A DNA stretch of 64,000 bases, taken from JBJXHC01 sp046160825 (GTDB taxonomy: Bacteria > Bacteroidota > Ignavibacteria > UBA10030 > UBA6906). Numbering within the stretch: the stretch's first letter is position 1; each line of letters begins with the position of its first letter. Where the stretch lies: NCBI GenBank assembly GCA_046160825.1, contig JBJXHC010000055.1:1-64000 (forward strand), in the 5' to 3' direction. Position numbers and translations under genes: made by a program. The notes under the pieces are model-generated. The model made no database searches. It saw only the letters and a list, made by a program, of their open reading frames with translations, and was not told the origin of the DNA. Positions 8,912 through 16,612 of this stretch are shown here, piece by piece.

Positions 8912-9414
8912 ACGATCGCAGACAACGACCTGTTCTGGAAATCCCCCTCACAATCATTGAGAAGAATCTGGAAGTGATTTCCATTCTTGTGCTGATCGCT
9001 CCTCTTCTCTATATCATCGCCATCTGGGCTGACCTTCCTGAAACGGTACCGATGCATTTCCGTTTCGATGGGACCCCGGATGGATGGGGGAGCAAGTATT
9101 CGATCTTCTTGTTGATTGGAGTCGAGTGCATCGTGTACGTCGGGTTGACAGTGCTTGCCAGGTTTCCTCATATCTATAGTTATCCATGGCCAATCACCGC
9201 GGAGAATGCGCAACGCCAGTACACGCTTGCCCGAACATTGATCCGGTGGATTAAATTGGAAGTCGTGATGATCTTCGGCTACGTACTCTGGGGCGTGGTC
9301 GTCTCTGCAAAGGAACAGACAATCGCTCTCTCCGGTGTTGCTCTCGCGCTCATGCTTGCGACAACGGCAGTTACGGTCATCGTCTATATGGTGCAGGCGG
9401 GGAAGGGCCAGTAG
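8908..9414 (+). CDS. DUF1648-domain membrane protein
   Basis: A 168-residue integral membrane protein beginning at a GTG that overlaps the aroB stop by four bases. It has about four membrane segments (near residues 23-43, 65-83, 112-130 and 138-160). The DUF1648 signature, a proline-rich PMHFRFDGTPDGWGSK between the first two helices, is clear at residues 48-63. The family is known from SdpI-like immunity proteins and other small membrane proteins, usually without a defined role. It sits between aroB and aroDE (three bases before the latter), so it is co-expressed with aromatic amino acid synthesis, but nothing ties it functionally to the pathway. Confidence 0.8.
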   Translation: MNDRRQRPVLEIPLTIIEKNLEVISILVLIAPLLYIIAIWADLPETVPMHFRFDGTPDGWGSKYSIFLLIGVECIVYVGLTVLARFPHIYSYPWPITAENAQRQYTLARTLIRWIKLEVVMIFGYVLWGVVVSAKEQTIALSGVALALMLATTAVTVIVYMVQAGKGQ

Positions 9415-9417
9415 CGC

Positions 9418-10866
9418 ATGATCATCGTATCAATTATCGGCCCCACGATGAATGATGCCCTTGGCCAGATGAAGGCCTCACGACGGTATGCCGACATGTT
9501 AGAATTGCGGCTTGATATGATCGCCGACCCGAACATCTCCACGCTTCTTTCATCCGCGAAAATGCCATGTATCGCCACCTGCCGTCCGGAATGGGAGGGA
9601 GGGAGCTTCAAGGGTTCGGAAGCCCAGCGGATTGAAATCCTCGAAGCAGCATCGCTTATCGGGGTGGAATATGTGGATATCGAACTGAACGCCGGTGATG
9701 TCGTGCAGGAATTCGTTCGACGCAGGAAGGAAACCCGCGTCATCGTCTCGCTTCATGTTATCGAGGGAGCTCTGTTTTCGATAGACAAAGCGTACAAGGC
9801 TCTCACGTCCGTTGGTGCCGATGTCGTGAAGCTTGCCTATGAAGCTGAGGATGCCGGGGAGAATATCCTGGCGTTTGAATTTCTTGAGAAGGCAAAGCAA
9901 CAACGCCTGAAGGCGGTCGCAATCGCAATGGGCGAAGCCGGTGAGGCAAGTCGATTGTTGTATAAGAAATTCGGTGGATGGGCAACGTATGCTGCAGCGG
10001 AGACGGGTTCAATCGCAGCACTCGGTCAGATTTCCGGCAGCGTACTAAAGAAACTCTATCGAGCTGATTCGCTGAAACCGCAGACGAGAGTCTTTGGTGT
10101 GATTGGTAATCCGTTGAAGCAGAGCAAGGGGACGCATCTTCACAATCCTTTATTTCAAAAAGCAAAGATGGATGCGGTGTACTGCAAATTTCCCGTTGCG
10201 GATCTGGATGCGTTCATGAATGGCGTGGGAACGAGGCTGGATGGATTCAGTGTTACCATTCCCCATAAACAAAATATTATGAAATATCTTGATGAGATTG
10301 ATCCGGTGGCGAAGACAATCGGTGCGGTGAACACGGTTGTGCGTCGTAAGAACAAGTTGTATGGAACAAACACCGATGCTCCCGGCGCTCTTGATGCCAT
10401 AGAAGCAGTACAACCGGTGAAAGGCAAGAGAGTGCTTGTCGTTGGTGCAGGCGGTGCTGCCCGAGCGATCGCTTATGAAGCAAAGCAGCGTGGCGCGCAT
10501 GTTCTGATTGTCAACCGTACGGACAAGAAGGCGCAAGTGCTTGCAAAGGAATTTGGCCTGGAATACGTTTCATTGAAACAGCTTGAGAGAACGGAAATCG
10601 ATATCATTGCCAATGCTACTTCAGTAGGTATGGTGCCCGATGTGAATGAATCACCGTTGCCCAAGGCGCTGTTAAAGGGTAAGGTGGTGTTCGACGCGGT
10701 TTACAATCCCCCTCTGACGAAACTGTTGCAGGACGCGAAGAGTGTTGGCGCGAAGACTATCTCCGGCACAGAAATGTATCTGAACCAGGCGGCAATGCAA
10801 TCTGTGCTGTACACCGGCAAGAAGGCGGACAAGAAATTCATGAAGCGCATTCTCATGGCCGTATGA
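9418..10866 (+). CDS. aroDE: Bifunctional 3-dehydroquinate dehydratase / shikimate dehydrogenase
   Basis: A 482-residue fusion carrying out steps three and four of the shikimate pathway. Residues 1-215 are a type I dehydroquinase: ELRLDM, the base His113 in VSLHV and the Schiff-base Lys138 in VVKLAYEA. Residues about 223-482 are shikimate dehydrogenase: VTIPHK with Lys284, NTD with Asp320, the NADP loop VVGAGGAARA and NATSVGM. The substrate-binding motif reads GNPLKQSKGTHLHN (230-243); the family consensus has His-Ser-x-Ser-Pro where this has Gln-Ser-Lys-Gly-Thr, so the second serine is glycine. The same domain order is known from plant enzymes and some bacteria. It starts three bases after the membrane gene and overlaps aroA by four. 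Confidence 0.93.
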   Translation: MIIVSIIGPTMNDALGQMKASRRYADMLELRLDMIADPNISTLLSSAKMPCIATCRPEWEGGSFKGSEAQRIEILEAASLIGVEYVDIELNAGDVVQEFVRRRKETRVIVSLHVIEGALFSIDKAYKALTSVGADVVKLAYEAEDAGENILAFEFLEKAKQQRLKAVAIAMGEAGEASRLLYKKFGGWATYAAAETGSIAALGQISGSVLKKLYRADSLKPQTRVFGVIGNPLKQSKGTHLHNPLFQKAKMDAVYCKFPVADLDAFMNGVGTRLDGFSVTIPHKQNIMKYLDEIDPVAKTIGAVNTVVRRKNKLYGTNTDAPGALDAIEAVQPVKGKRVLVVGAGGAARAIAYEAKQRGAHVLIVNRTDKKAQVLAKEFGLEYVSLKQLERTEIDIIANATSVGMVPDVNESPLPKALLKGKVVFDAVYNPPLTKLLQDAKSVGAKTISGTEMYLNQAAMQSVLYTGKKADKKFMKRILMAV

Positions 10867-12116
10867 TTAGGGAGATTGTTCCCATCTCTTCGGTCAATGC
10901 AACGGTGCATGTTCCGGGCTCCAAGAGCATTACCAACCGGGCGTTGATCTGTGCTGCTCTGGCGCAGGGTGAGTCGGTCATCCGCAATGCCTCTGACAGC
11001 GACGATACGCGGCTGATGACAAACGGACTCAACCAGCTTGGTGTGCTCGTACGTCTGCTGAATGATGCACTGGTTGTCCATGGCACAGGCGGTAAACTCC
11101 ATGCGCCAAAGTTTCCCATTCCGGTTGGCAATGCCGGCACAACACTTCGGTTCATGCTTTCTCTTGCTGCACTGGCACAAGGGACTACCACATTCGAAGC
11201 CGATGCGAGAATGGCAGAGCGTCCGCTGGCCGATTTGCTTGACGCGATGCGGACACTTGGTGTCGAGGCCACAGTTGACGAACGTGGTCCGCGTTATCGT
11301 GTTTCCGGGGGTGGAATTGTCGGCGGCGCAGTCAAATTACAAGCGGACAAAAGCTCGCAGTTCCTGACGTCGTTATTGCTCGCCGCATCGTACGCGCAAC
11401 AGGATGTTCGTATAGACATCGTGGGGGTTCTCAGTTCGGTTTCGTATGTTGACATTACACTTGATGTAATGAAGAAATTTGGGGTCGATGTAGTTTGTTC
11501 TCCGGAGAAAATGTTTGAAGTGAAGTCTGGTCAACGGTACAAACCAACGGAGTTCGCAATCGAGTCTGATGCATCAGGTGCATCGTACTTCCTTGCTGCG
11601 GCTGCGATTGTCGGGGGATCAGTTACCATTACAAACATGAAAACGAAATCGCTTCAGGGTGATGTCCAATTCATAGACGTTCTGAAAAAAATGGGATGTA
11701 CCGCGACGGAAACGGAATCCGGAGTTGGGGTTCAATCCACAGGACGGCTGAATGGAATTGACATTGATATGAACTCGATGCCTGATATTGTGCCGACACT
11801 TGCAGTAACCGCGCTGTTTGCGCAGACGCCAACGCGAATCCGCAACGTGGCACATTTGCGCTACAAAGAATCCGACAGACTTACCGCACTCGCGACGGAG
11901 CTTAAAAAGCTTGGTGCGCAGATTGCCCTTCATGACGACGGGTTGGAGATCTCTCCTGCTCCACTTCATGGAGCGCAACTTGATACGTACGACGATCACC
12001 GGCTCGCAATGAGCTTTGCGTTAATCGGACTCAGGGTGCCGGGAGTGAAGATCGAGAATCCACAGTGTGTGAAGAAATCATTTCCAGGCTTCTGGAGAGA
12101 ATTCGAGAAACTATGA
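10863..12116 (+). CDS. aroA: 3-phosphoshikimate 1-carboxyvinyltransferase (EPSP synthase) AroA
   Basis: Transfers the enolpyruvyl group of PEP to shikimate-3-phosphate. Hallmarks: GSKSITNRALICAAL near the N-terminus, GNAGTTLRFMLSLAAL near residue 90 (PEP site), SSQFLTSLLLAA, LRYKESDRL and the C-terminal TYDDHRLAMSFAL. At 417 residues it is full length. The start is an ATGA overlap with aroDE, so it is translationally coupled. The fifth gene of the pathway, aroC, follows after 73 bases that hold a short repeat. Confidence 0.95.
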   Translation: MIREIVPISSVNATVHVPGSKSITNRALICAALAQGESVIRNASDSDDTRLMTNGLNQLGVLVRLLNDALVVHGTGGKLHAPKFPIPVGNAGTTLRFMLSLAALAQGTTTFEADARMAERPLADLLDAMRTLGVEATVDERGPRYRVSGGGIVGGAVKLQADKSSQFLTSLLLAASYAQQDVRIDIVGVLSSVSYVDITLDVMKKFGVDVVCSPEKMFEVKSGQRYKPTEFAIESDASGASYFLAAAAIVGGSVTITNMKTKSLQGDVQFIDVLKKMGCTATETESGVGVQSTGRLNGIDIDMNSMPDIVPTLAVTALFAQTPTRIRNVAHLRYKESDRLTALATELKKLGAQIALHDDGLEISPAPLHGAQLDTYDDHRLAMSFALIGLRVPGVKIENPQCVKKSFPGFWREFEKL

Positions 12117-12124
12117 TGGTTTCA

Positions 12125-12150
12125 CGCAAAGACGCCAAGGAACGCAAAGT
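12125..12150. repeat. Short dispersed repeat between aroA and aroC
   Basis: The stretch contains ACGCAAAGACGCCAAGG and then ACGCAAAG, wording that recurs in intergenic repeats of many environmental genomes. It shares CGC(A/C)AAGACGC with the inverted repeat at 2597-2667. It lies in the 73-base gap and has no partner arm here. Confidence 0.45.
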
Positions 12151-12189
12151 AATTGTGACCATATTGACTAACGACTAAAAAGACTGCTT

Positions 12190-13389
12190 ATGGCTGGAAA
12201 TACATTCGGCTACCATCTACGCATCACCACGTTCGGCGAAAGCCACGGTCGCGCCATCGGCGTTGTGCTGGACGGCGTGAAGCCCGGCTTGTCGATCGAC
12301 ACAGCGTATATCCAGCGTGAACTTGACCGTCGCAGACCCGGACAAAGCAAAGTCACCACGGCGCGCAAGGAAGCCGACCAGGTGGAAATCCTGAGTGGTG
12401 TGTTTGAAGGGAAGACTACAGGCACACCCATCTGCATGGTCATTTGGAACAAAGACCAACAGCCGAAGGCCTATGAAAAAATAAAAGACATGTTCCGTCC
12501 TGGTCACGCTGGCTTCACGTATCTTGCCAAGTACGGCGTGAGCGATTATCGCGGTGGGGGAAGATCATCCGGACGTGAGACTGCTGCGCGTGTTGCCGCT
12601 GGCGCATTTGCAAAGTTCTTGCTGGAAAAACGCGGCATCCACATCTACGCCTACACAAGCGAAGTTGCCGGTATAAAGGCGAAGGTCATCAAGATTTCTG
12701 AGATCGAACGCAATCCACTCCGCTGCCCCGACCCCGAAGCTGCAAAGAAGATGGAGCGCAAGGTGTTACGTATGAAGAAAGAGGGAGACTCCGTCGGTGG
12801 AATTGTGGAAGTGGTGGTAAAGCATCCACCGGTTGGGCTCGGTGAGCCGGTGTTCGATAAACTGGAAGCGGATCTTGCCAAGGCGCTCATGTCCATTGGT
12901 GCGATCAAGGGGTTCGAGGTGGGGAATGGTTTCGCCGCAGCACGATTGAAGGGTAGCGAGAACAACGACCCGATGTATTTCGACAAGAAAGCGAAGCGTG
13001 TGCGGACACGGACCAACAACGCAGGCGGCATTGCCGGCGGAATTTCCAACGGCGAAGACATTGTGGTACGGATTGCCGTGAAGCCCCCTTCCTCCATCAT
13101 AAAAAAACAGGAGACCGTGACCACCGAAGGCAAGCGTGCAACGATCTCCGTTGAAGGTCGCCACGACCCGTGCATTTGTCCCCGTGTTGTTCCGGTTGCC
13201 GAGAGCATGGTTGCCCTCACGCTGCTTGATCATATGACCCGACAGGAATTGGTGAAGGGAAAAACGACGAAGCAAGACACGACCAACGCCATCCGTGTCA
13301 TTAATGACCGGATCGCAACGCTTGAGATGGAAAAACAGATCCTTCGTTCAAAAACCTCATTGAAAAAGAGAGGCCGTAAAACAGGTTAA
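12190..13389 (+). CDS. aroC: Chorismate synthase AroC
   Basis: Last shikimate-pathway step, making chorismate from EPSP with reduced FMN. It has the family signatures GNTFGYHLRITTFGESHG at the N-terminus, RPGHAGFTYLAKYGVSDYRGGGRSSGRETAARVAAG near residues 105-140, the second signature in the GGIAGGISNGEDI region, and DPCICPRVVPVAE near residue 322. Length 399 is within the longer (firmicute/actinobacterial-like) group of AroC enzymes. No strong ribosome-binding site precedes the ATG. Its product feeds both aromatic amino acids and MqnA, whose gene is 12 kb away in this window. Confidence 0.95.
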   Translation: MAGNTFGYHLRITTFGESHGRAIGVVLDGVKPGLSIDTAYIQRELDRRRPGQSKVTTARKEADQVEILSGVFEGKTTGTPICMVIWNKDQQPKAYEKIKDMFRPGHAGFTYLAKYGVSDYRGGGRSSGRETAARVAAGAFAKFLLEKRGIHIYAYTSEVAGIKAKVIKISEIERNPLRCPDPEAAKKMERKVLRMKKEGDSVGGIVEVVVKHPPVGLGEPVFDKLEADLAKALMSIGAIKGFEVGNGFAAARLKGSENNDPMYFDKKAKRVRTRTNNAGGIAGGISNGEDIVVRIAVKPPSSIIKKQETVTTEGKRATISVEGRHDPCICPRVVPVAESMVALTLLDHMTRQELVKGKTTKQDTTNAIRVINDRIATLEMEKQILRSKTSLKKRGRKTG

Positions 13390-13455
13390 GTTTGCAGGAT
13401 ATAAATCCCCAATCTCAAATTCGCTTGTTTGCGCTCGTTGTTCATTGGTTGACTA

Positions 13456-13484
13456 TTGCGGTTCTTTTGGCCGTTGACTATCTT
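13456..13484 (+). promoter_or_regulatory. Candidate hicBA promoter with direct repeats
   Basis: TTGCGG (13456-13461), 17-base spacer, TATCTT (13479-13484), 26 bases before the hicB ATG. GTTGACTAT occurs at 13448-13456 and 13473-13481, touching both boxes, and could be an operator for HicB autoregulation. By-eye call. Confidence 0.4.
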
Positions 13485-13509
13485 CAATCACACATTGTGG
13501 AGGCAAGGA

Positions 13510-13716
13510 ATGAAATACCGTGTGACAATCGTTCAAGATGAGGATGGAGTATTCGTCTCCGAAGCCCCCGGCCTTCCTGGGTGCATTTCGCAAGGAGCAA
13601 CACGTGAAGAAGCACTCACGAATATCCAGGAAGCAATCCAGGCCTATCTCGAAAGTCTGAAGAAGCATAACGAACCCATTCCCCCGCCCATCACTGAAGA
13701 AGTTGTTGAGATATGA
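13510..13716 (+). CDS. hicB: HicB-family antitoxin
   Basis: A 68-residue protein with the HicB partial RNase-H fold: MKYRVTIVQDEDGVFVSEA then PGLPGCISQGATREEALTNI. HicB neutralises the HicA mRNA interferase and often represses its own operon. The ATG at 13510 has a strong GGAGGCAAGGA site directly upstream and lies after the candidate promoter; a longer reading from 13456 would begin inside that promoter. The protein ends soon after the fold and shows no separate ribbon-helix-helix or HTH tail, so DNA binding, if any, is not obvious. It overlaps hicA by four bases. Confidence 0.9.
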   Translation: MKYRVTIVQDEDGVFVSEAPGLPGCISQGATREEALTNIQEAIQAYLESLKKHNEPIPPPITEEVVEI

Positions 13717-13937
13717 CCAGACTTCCTGTTCTCTCGGGACAGGATGTCGCTAAGGCGTTGGCAGAAATCGGCTATATGTTTGATCACCAACGCGGCAGCC
13801 ATATCATTTTACGGCACAAGAATCCTCCCCATAGACGTGTAACAGTTCCAAACCACAAAGAGGTCGCTCGAGGGACTCTGCGATCAATTATTCGCGAGGT
13901 TGGCTTAAGTCTCGACCAATTCACGGAACTCTTGTAG
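13713..13937 (+). CDS. hicA: HicA-family mRNA interferase toxin
   Basis: A 74-residue double-stranded-RNA-binding-fold toxin that cleaves mRNA. The catalytic region G28-S29-H30 followed by IILRH is present, and RRVTVPNHKEVARGTL plus the C-terminal helix IIREVGLSLDQF match the family. It is translated from an ATGA overlap with hicB, so the antitoxin gene is first in this operon. All key residues are intact, so it is probably active. The pair marks the left edge of the accessory patch. Confidence 0.92.
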   Translation: MTRLPVLSGQDVAKALAEIGYMFDHQRGSHIILRHKNPPHRRVTVPNHKEVARGTLRSIIREVGLSLDQFTELL

Positions 13938-14009
13938 TTCAGGCACACAAGAATCCATAATCGCTAATCAGTAATCCCGCATTGTGTTCTTAAACAAATA
14001 GGAACCTCT

Positions 14010-14585
14010 ATGCCCGACATAAACAAAGCCCTCGAAACCCAGATCAAGAATATCCAAACGAGAACCGGAAAGACGTTGAAGGAACTCGAAGCGATCATTA
14101 AGAAGAGCGGACTCACCAAGCACGGCGAAATCCGTGACATGCTGAAGAAAGATCTCGGCATGGGACATGGTGATGCGAATACACTGGTCCATGTCGTGCT
14201 CAAGTCTGATGGTGGAAGTGCTGCAAAAGCTTCAGGTGCCACAACCGACGATGTGCTCGACGAAATCTATAGTGGTCCCAAAGCGGAGCTTCGTCCAATC
14301 CATGATGCGCTGATGAAGGAGATCAACAAATTCGGCGAGTTTGAAATTGCACCCAAGAAAGCATATGTCAGTTTGCGACGAAGCAAACAGTTTGCGATGA
14401 TTGGTCCGGCCACCAACACACGTGTTGAGGTGGGACTGAATATGAAGGGAGTGAAAACGACTGCCCGTCTCATAGAAAATCCTCCCGGCGGAATGTGTCA
14501 GTACAAAGTCAAAGTTACAGATGCAAAGGAAGTTGATAAAGAATTGATTGCCTGGGTTAAGCAGGCGTATGAAAGCGCAGGATAA
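14010..14585 (+). CDS. DUF4287 / DUF5655 domain protein
   Basis: A 191-residue cytoplasmic protein. Residues about 1-62 form a small helical DUF4287 domain (IQTRTGKTLKELEAIIKKSG, then the KHGEIRDMLKKDLGMGHGDAN segment), followed by a Gly/Ala linker and a DUF5655-type domain (FGEFEIAPKKAYVSLRRSKQF near residue 110, ending VDKELIAWVKQAYESAG). Such proteins are widespread in environmental bacteria, often alone, and have no known activity; DUF5655 is thought to be a nucleic-acid or nucleotide-related fold (weak). AGGAACCTCT precedes the ATG. It stands alone between hicA and the acetyltransferases. Confidence 0.8.
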   Translation: MPDINKALETQIKNIQTRTGKTLKELEAIIKKSGLTKHGEIRDMLKKDLGMGHGDANTLVHVVLKSDGGSAAKASGATTDDVLDEIYSGPKAELRPIHDALMKEINKFGEFEIAPKKAYVSLRRSKQFAMIGPATNTRVEVGLNMKGVKTTARLIENPPGGMCQYKVKVTDAKEVDKELIAWVKQAYESAG

Positions 14586-14688
14586 GAATCTTCCTCTTGA
14601 AAGCGTTACTCATATGTCGAGTGGGCTGTGGACGCCTGAACAGTGTCCATTGTGTCAGGCCCAGCTGCCTTTGGAAGTTGTGTATTAA
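14569..14688 (+). pseudogene. Possible phosphoribosyltransferase C-terminal remnant
   Basis: A 39-codon frame overlapping the end of the DUF4287 gene. Its last 20 codons read WTPEQCPLCQAQLPLEVVY, which resembles the tail of orotate-phosphoribosyltransferase-like proteins (W-x-P-E-x-C-P-L-C-x4-P-L). Nothing upstream in this frame encodes the rest of such an enzyme. Either a decayed gene end left by rearrangement or chance similarity. Confidence 0.35.
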
Positions 14689-14699
14689 CTCGGAATCAC

Positions 14700-15239
14700 A
14701 TGCTCTACACTCTCCGCAAAGCTCGTTCGGAGGACTCTCAGGCCATCGAGGCGCTCATCGCACTCTCGGCACGGGGACTAAGCACGAACGAATACACTCA
14801 TGAACAGGTCGAAGGAGCGTTGCGTGGTGCATTCGGACTTGACTCGCAACTCGTGAGCGATGGGACTTACTTTGTTGCTGAATCTGATGGACGCATCGTC
14901 GGATGTGGTGGTTGGAGTAAACGGAAAACATTGTTTGGCGGAGATAAGCATAACGAGCGTGATGCCGACGAGTTGAATCCCGCAGTCGATGCCGCCCGAA
15001 TCAGAGCGTTCTTCGTCCATCCCGATTGGGCAAGAAAGGGAATTGCAAGATTGATACTTGATGTGTGTGAAGCAGAAGCGCGAGTGCTTGGGTTCTGTTC
15101 GCTGGAGTTGATGTCAACGTTGCCGGGATTGAAATTCTATGCTGCTTCAGGCTTTGAGGCCGGGGAGCCTGTCAAGTATCCTATTTCAGACACCTTGACA
15201 ATTGAATTTGTGCCGATGAGAAAGAGTATTGTTTTGTAG
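14700..15239 (+). CDS. GNAT family N-acetyltransferase
   Basis: A 179-residue acetyl-CoA-dependent acetyltransferase. It begins MLYTLRKARSEDSQAIEAL and has the GNAT core: YFVAESDGRIVGCGGW (strands 2-4), then IRAFFVHPDWARKGIARLIL, in which the R-x-x-G-I/x-A-style pyrophosphate loop is ARKGIA, and a C-terminal KFYAASGFEAGEPVKYP. The ATG at 14700 is chosen because the domain starts right after it; an upstream start at 14643 would add residues overlapping the possible gene remnant. Substrate unknown. It is followed by a palindrome-rich gap and a second, different GNAT gene. Confidence 0.85.
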   Translation: MLYTLRKARSEDSQAIEALIALSARGLSTNEYTHEQVEGALRGAFGLDSQLVSDGTYFVAESDGRIVGCGGWSKRKTLFGGDKHNERDADELNPAVDAARIRAFFVHPDWARKGIARLILDVCEAEARVLGFCSLELMSTLPGLKFYAASGFEAGEPVKYPISDTLTIEFVPMRKSIVL

Positions 15240-15284
15240 CCGCTCAGCTCCGTGCGATCCGCCTGTATCCCTGATCTCCAATTG

Positions 15285-15412
15285 CCACGTCCTTTAGGGC
15301 GTGGAATGACATGGAGCGAATCGCATCAAGGGGGTTTTAACCCAACACAATAGTTCGGCTAAAGCCAACGAGTGTTCCGGGTTTTTGAAAATCCACGAGA
15401 TAAATCTCGTGG
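15285..15412. repeat. Cluster of four short palindromes
   Basis: Within 128 bases: 15285-15304 (CCACGTCC/GGGCGTGG, stem with G-T pairs), 15332-15343 (GGGTT TT AACCC), 15357-15366 (GGCT AA AGCC) and 15393-15412 (perfect, arms CCACGAGAT and ATCTCGTGG around AA). The first and last share CCACG/CGTGG ends and a TTTA/TAAA centre. This looks like a composite REP-like or non-autonomous mobile element in the 204-base gap between two GNAT genes. Confidence 0.65.
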
Positions 15413-15443
15413 CAAGTCAAGAAGTCTAAGTGATGGTTTAATC

Positions 15444-15929
15444 ATGCTTGAAATCCGGAAAGCAACAAAGGTCGACTTCGACGCTATCTGGGAGATCTTC
15501 CATGAGGTGGTTCGTAAGGGAGAAACGTTCGTAAACGATCCGGCAACCACGAAGGAAGAAGCACGTGCATTCTGGATGGCGGATGGGATCGCGACGTATG
15601 TTGCGTCTCTTGACGGACAGATTGTCGGTTCGTACATTCTCAAAGCCAACCAGCCGGGCCTCGGCTCGCACGTTGCAAATGCCGGATACATTGTAAAATC
15701 GGGTGTTGAAGGAAAGGGAATTGGTCGTGCGATGTGCGAGCATTCCATGAGCGAAGCACGCAACGCCGGGTTTACGGCGATGCAATTCAATATGGTAGTA
15801 AGCAGAAATGAGCGCGCAGTAGCTCTGTGGAAGAGTCTCGGATTCTCCATCGTGGGTACATTGCCAAAGGCGTTCCGACACAAAACCCTTGGCCTTGTGG
15901 ATGCGTATGTGATGCACAGATTTTTGTGA
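15444..15929 (+). CDS. GNAT family N-acetyltransferase
   Basis: A 161-residue acetyltransferase beginning MLEIRKATKVDFDAIWEIFHE, with GQIVGSYILKANQPGLGSHV, the central strand AGYIVKSGVEGKGIGRAMCEHS (acetyl-CoA loop EGKGIGRA) and NERAVALWKSLGFSIVGTLP, the standard order for GNAT enzymes of the toxin/antibiotic or small-amine acetylating type. The start at 15444 avoids translating the palindrome at 15393-15412. Its TGA overlaps the ATG of the methyltransferase that follows (TGATG). Substrate unknown. Confidence 0.87.
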   Translation: MLEIRKATKVDFDAIWEIFHEVVRKGETFVNDPATTKEEARAFWMADGIATYVASLDGQIVGSYILKANQPGLGSHVANAGYIVKSGVEGKGIGRAMCEHSMSEARNAGFTAMQFNMVVSRNERAVALWKSLGFSIVGTLPKAFRHKTLGLVDAYVMHRFL

Positions 15930-16576
15930 TGGATGAAAAAATGTCTAATGAGCCAACAAACCGCAAGCTTCATTGGGAAACAATCTACGGTACCAAGTCG
16001 CCGACAGAGGTCAGTTGGTACCAGCCCGAAACACGTCTTTCATTGGACATGATCCGGAAAATTGCGCCGGATGTTTCGTCGGCAATTATCGATGTTGGCG
16101 GCGGTGCATCGCTTCTGGTGGATGAACTCACAGGTGCAGGTTATCAGAATATTACCGTGCTTGATGTCTCGGCAGCAGCGTTCGAAGTGTCACGCAAGAG
16201 ACTGGGAGAGCGATCGAAAGACATTGAATGGATTGTGGGAGATGTGCTTGATGCAACGCTGCAAGCCGGCGCATTCAATCTATGGCACGACAGGGCGGTG
16301 TTTCACTTTCTTCTGACCAATGATGAACGTCGTCGTTACATTGCGCAGGTGAAACATGCATTGCGTTCCGATGGTCACGTGGTTATTGCGACGTTTGCAG
16401 AAAATGGCCCGACACGTTGCAGCGGACTTGAAGTCTGTCGTTATTCATCGGAAAATTTGATGGCCGAGTTTGGCGATGATTTTGTTCTCCTTCAAAGTTT
16501 CAAGGAAGACCACCGCACCCCATCCGGAAATGTGCAGCGATTTCAATATTCCCTTTTCGGTTTCAAGAGCCGGTAG
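15929..16576 (+). CDS. Class I SAM-dependent methyltransferase
   Basis: A 215-residue methyltransferase. It begins with RKLHWETIYGTKSPTEVSWY and has SAM motif I IIDVGGGASLLVDEL near residue 51, motif II (ITVLDVSAAAF), and motif IV region FNLWHDRAVFHFL with GDVLDA before it. The pattern W-x-x-x-Y-x-x-K-x-x-x-x-x-S-W-Y/F is shared with thiopurine-methyltransferase-like and tellurite-resistance-like enzymes of many bacteria, but the substrate is not known. ATG 15929 overlaps the GNAT stop; a second ATG at 15941 is also possible. It is likely co-transcribed with the GNAT gene. Confidence 0.87.
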   Translation: MDEKMSNEPTNRKLHWETIYGTKSPTEVSWYQPETRLSLDMIRKIAPDVSSAIIDVGGGASLLVDELTGAGYQNITVLDVSAAAFEVSRKRLGERSKDIEWIVGDVLDATLQAGAFNLWHDRAVFHFLLTNDERRRYIAQVKHALRSDGHVVIATFAENGPTRCSGLEVCRYSSENLMAEFGDDFVLLQSFKEDHRTPSGNVQRFQYSLFGFKSR

Positions 16577-16612
16577 GCTTCATCCTTTCTCATGCTGCCA
16601 CAAGGAGCTTGC

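Noticed and set aside
13438..13500. Long upstream extension of hicB as the true start
   Set aside because: It would pass through the candidate promoter, and the strong ribosome-binding site lies just before the ATG at 13510.
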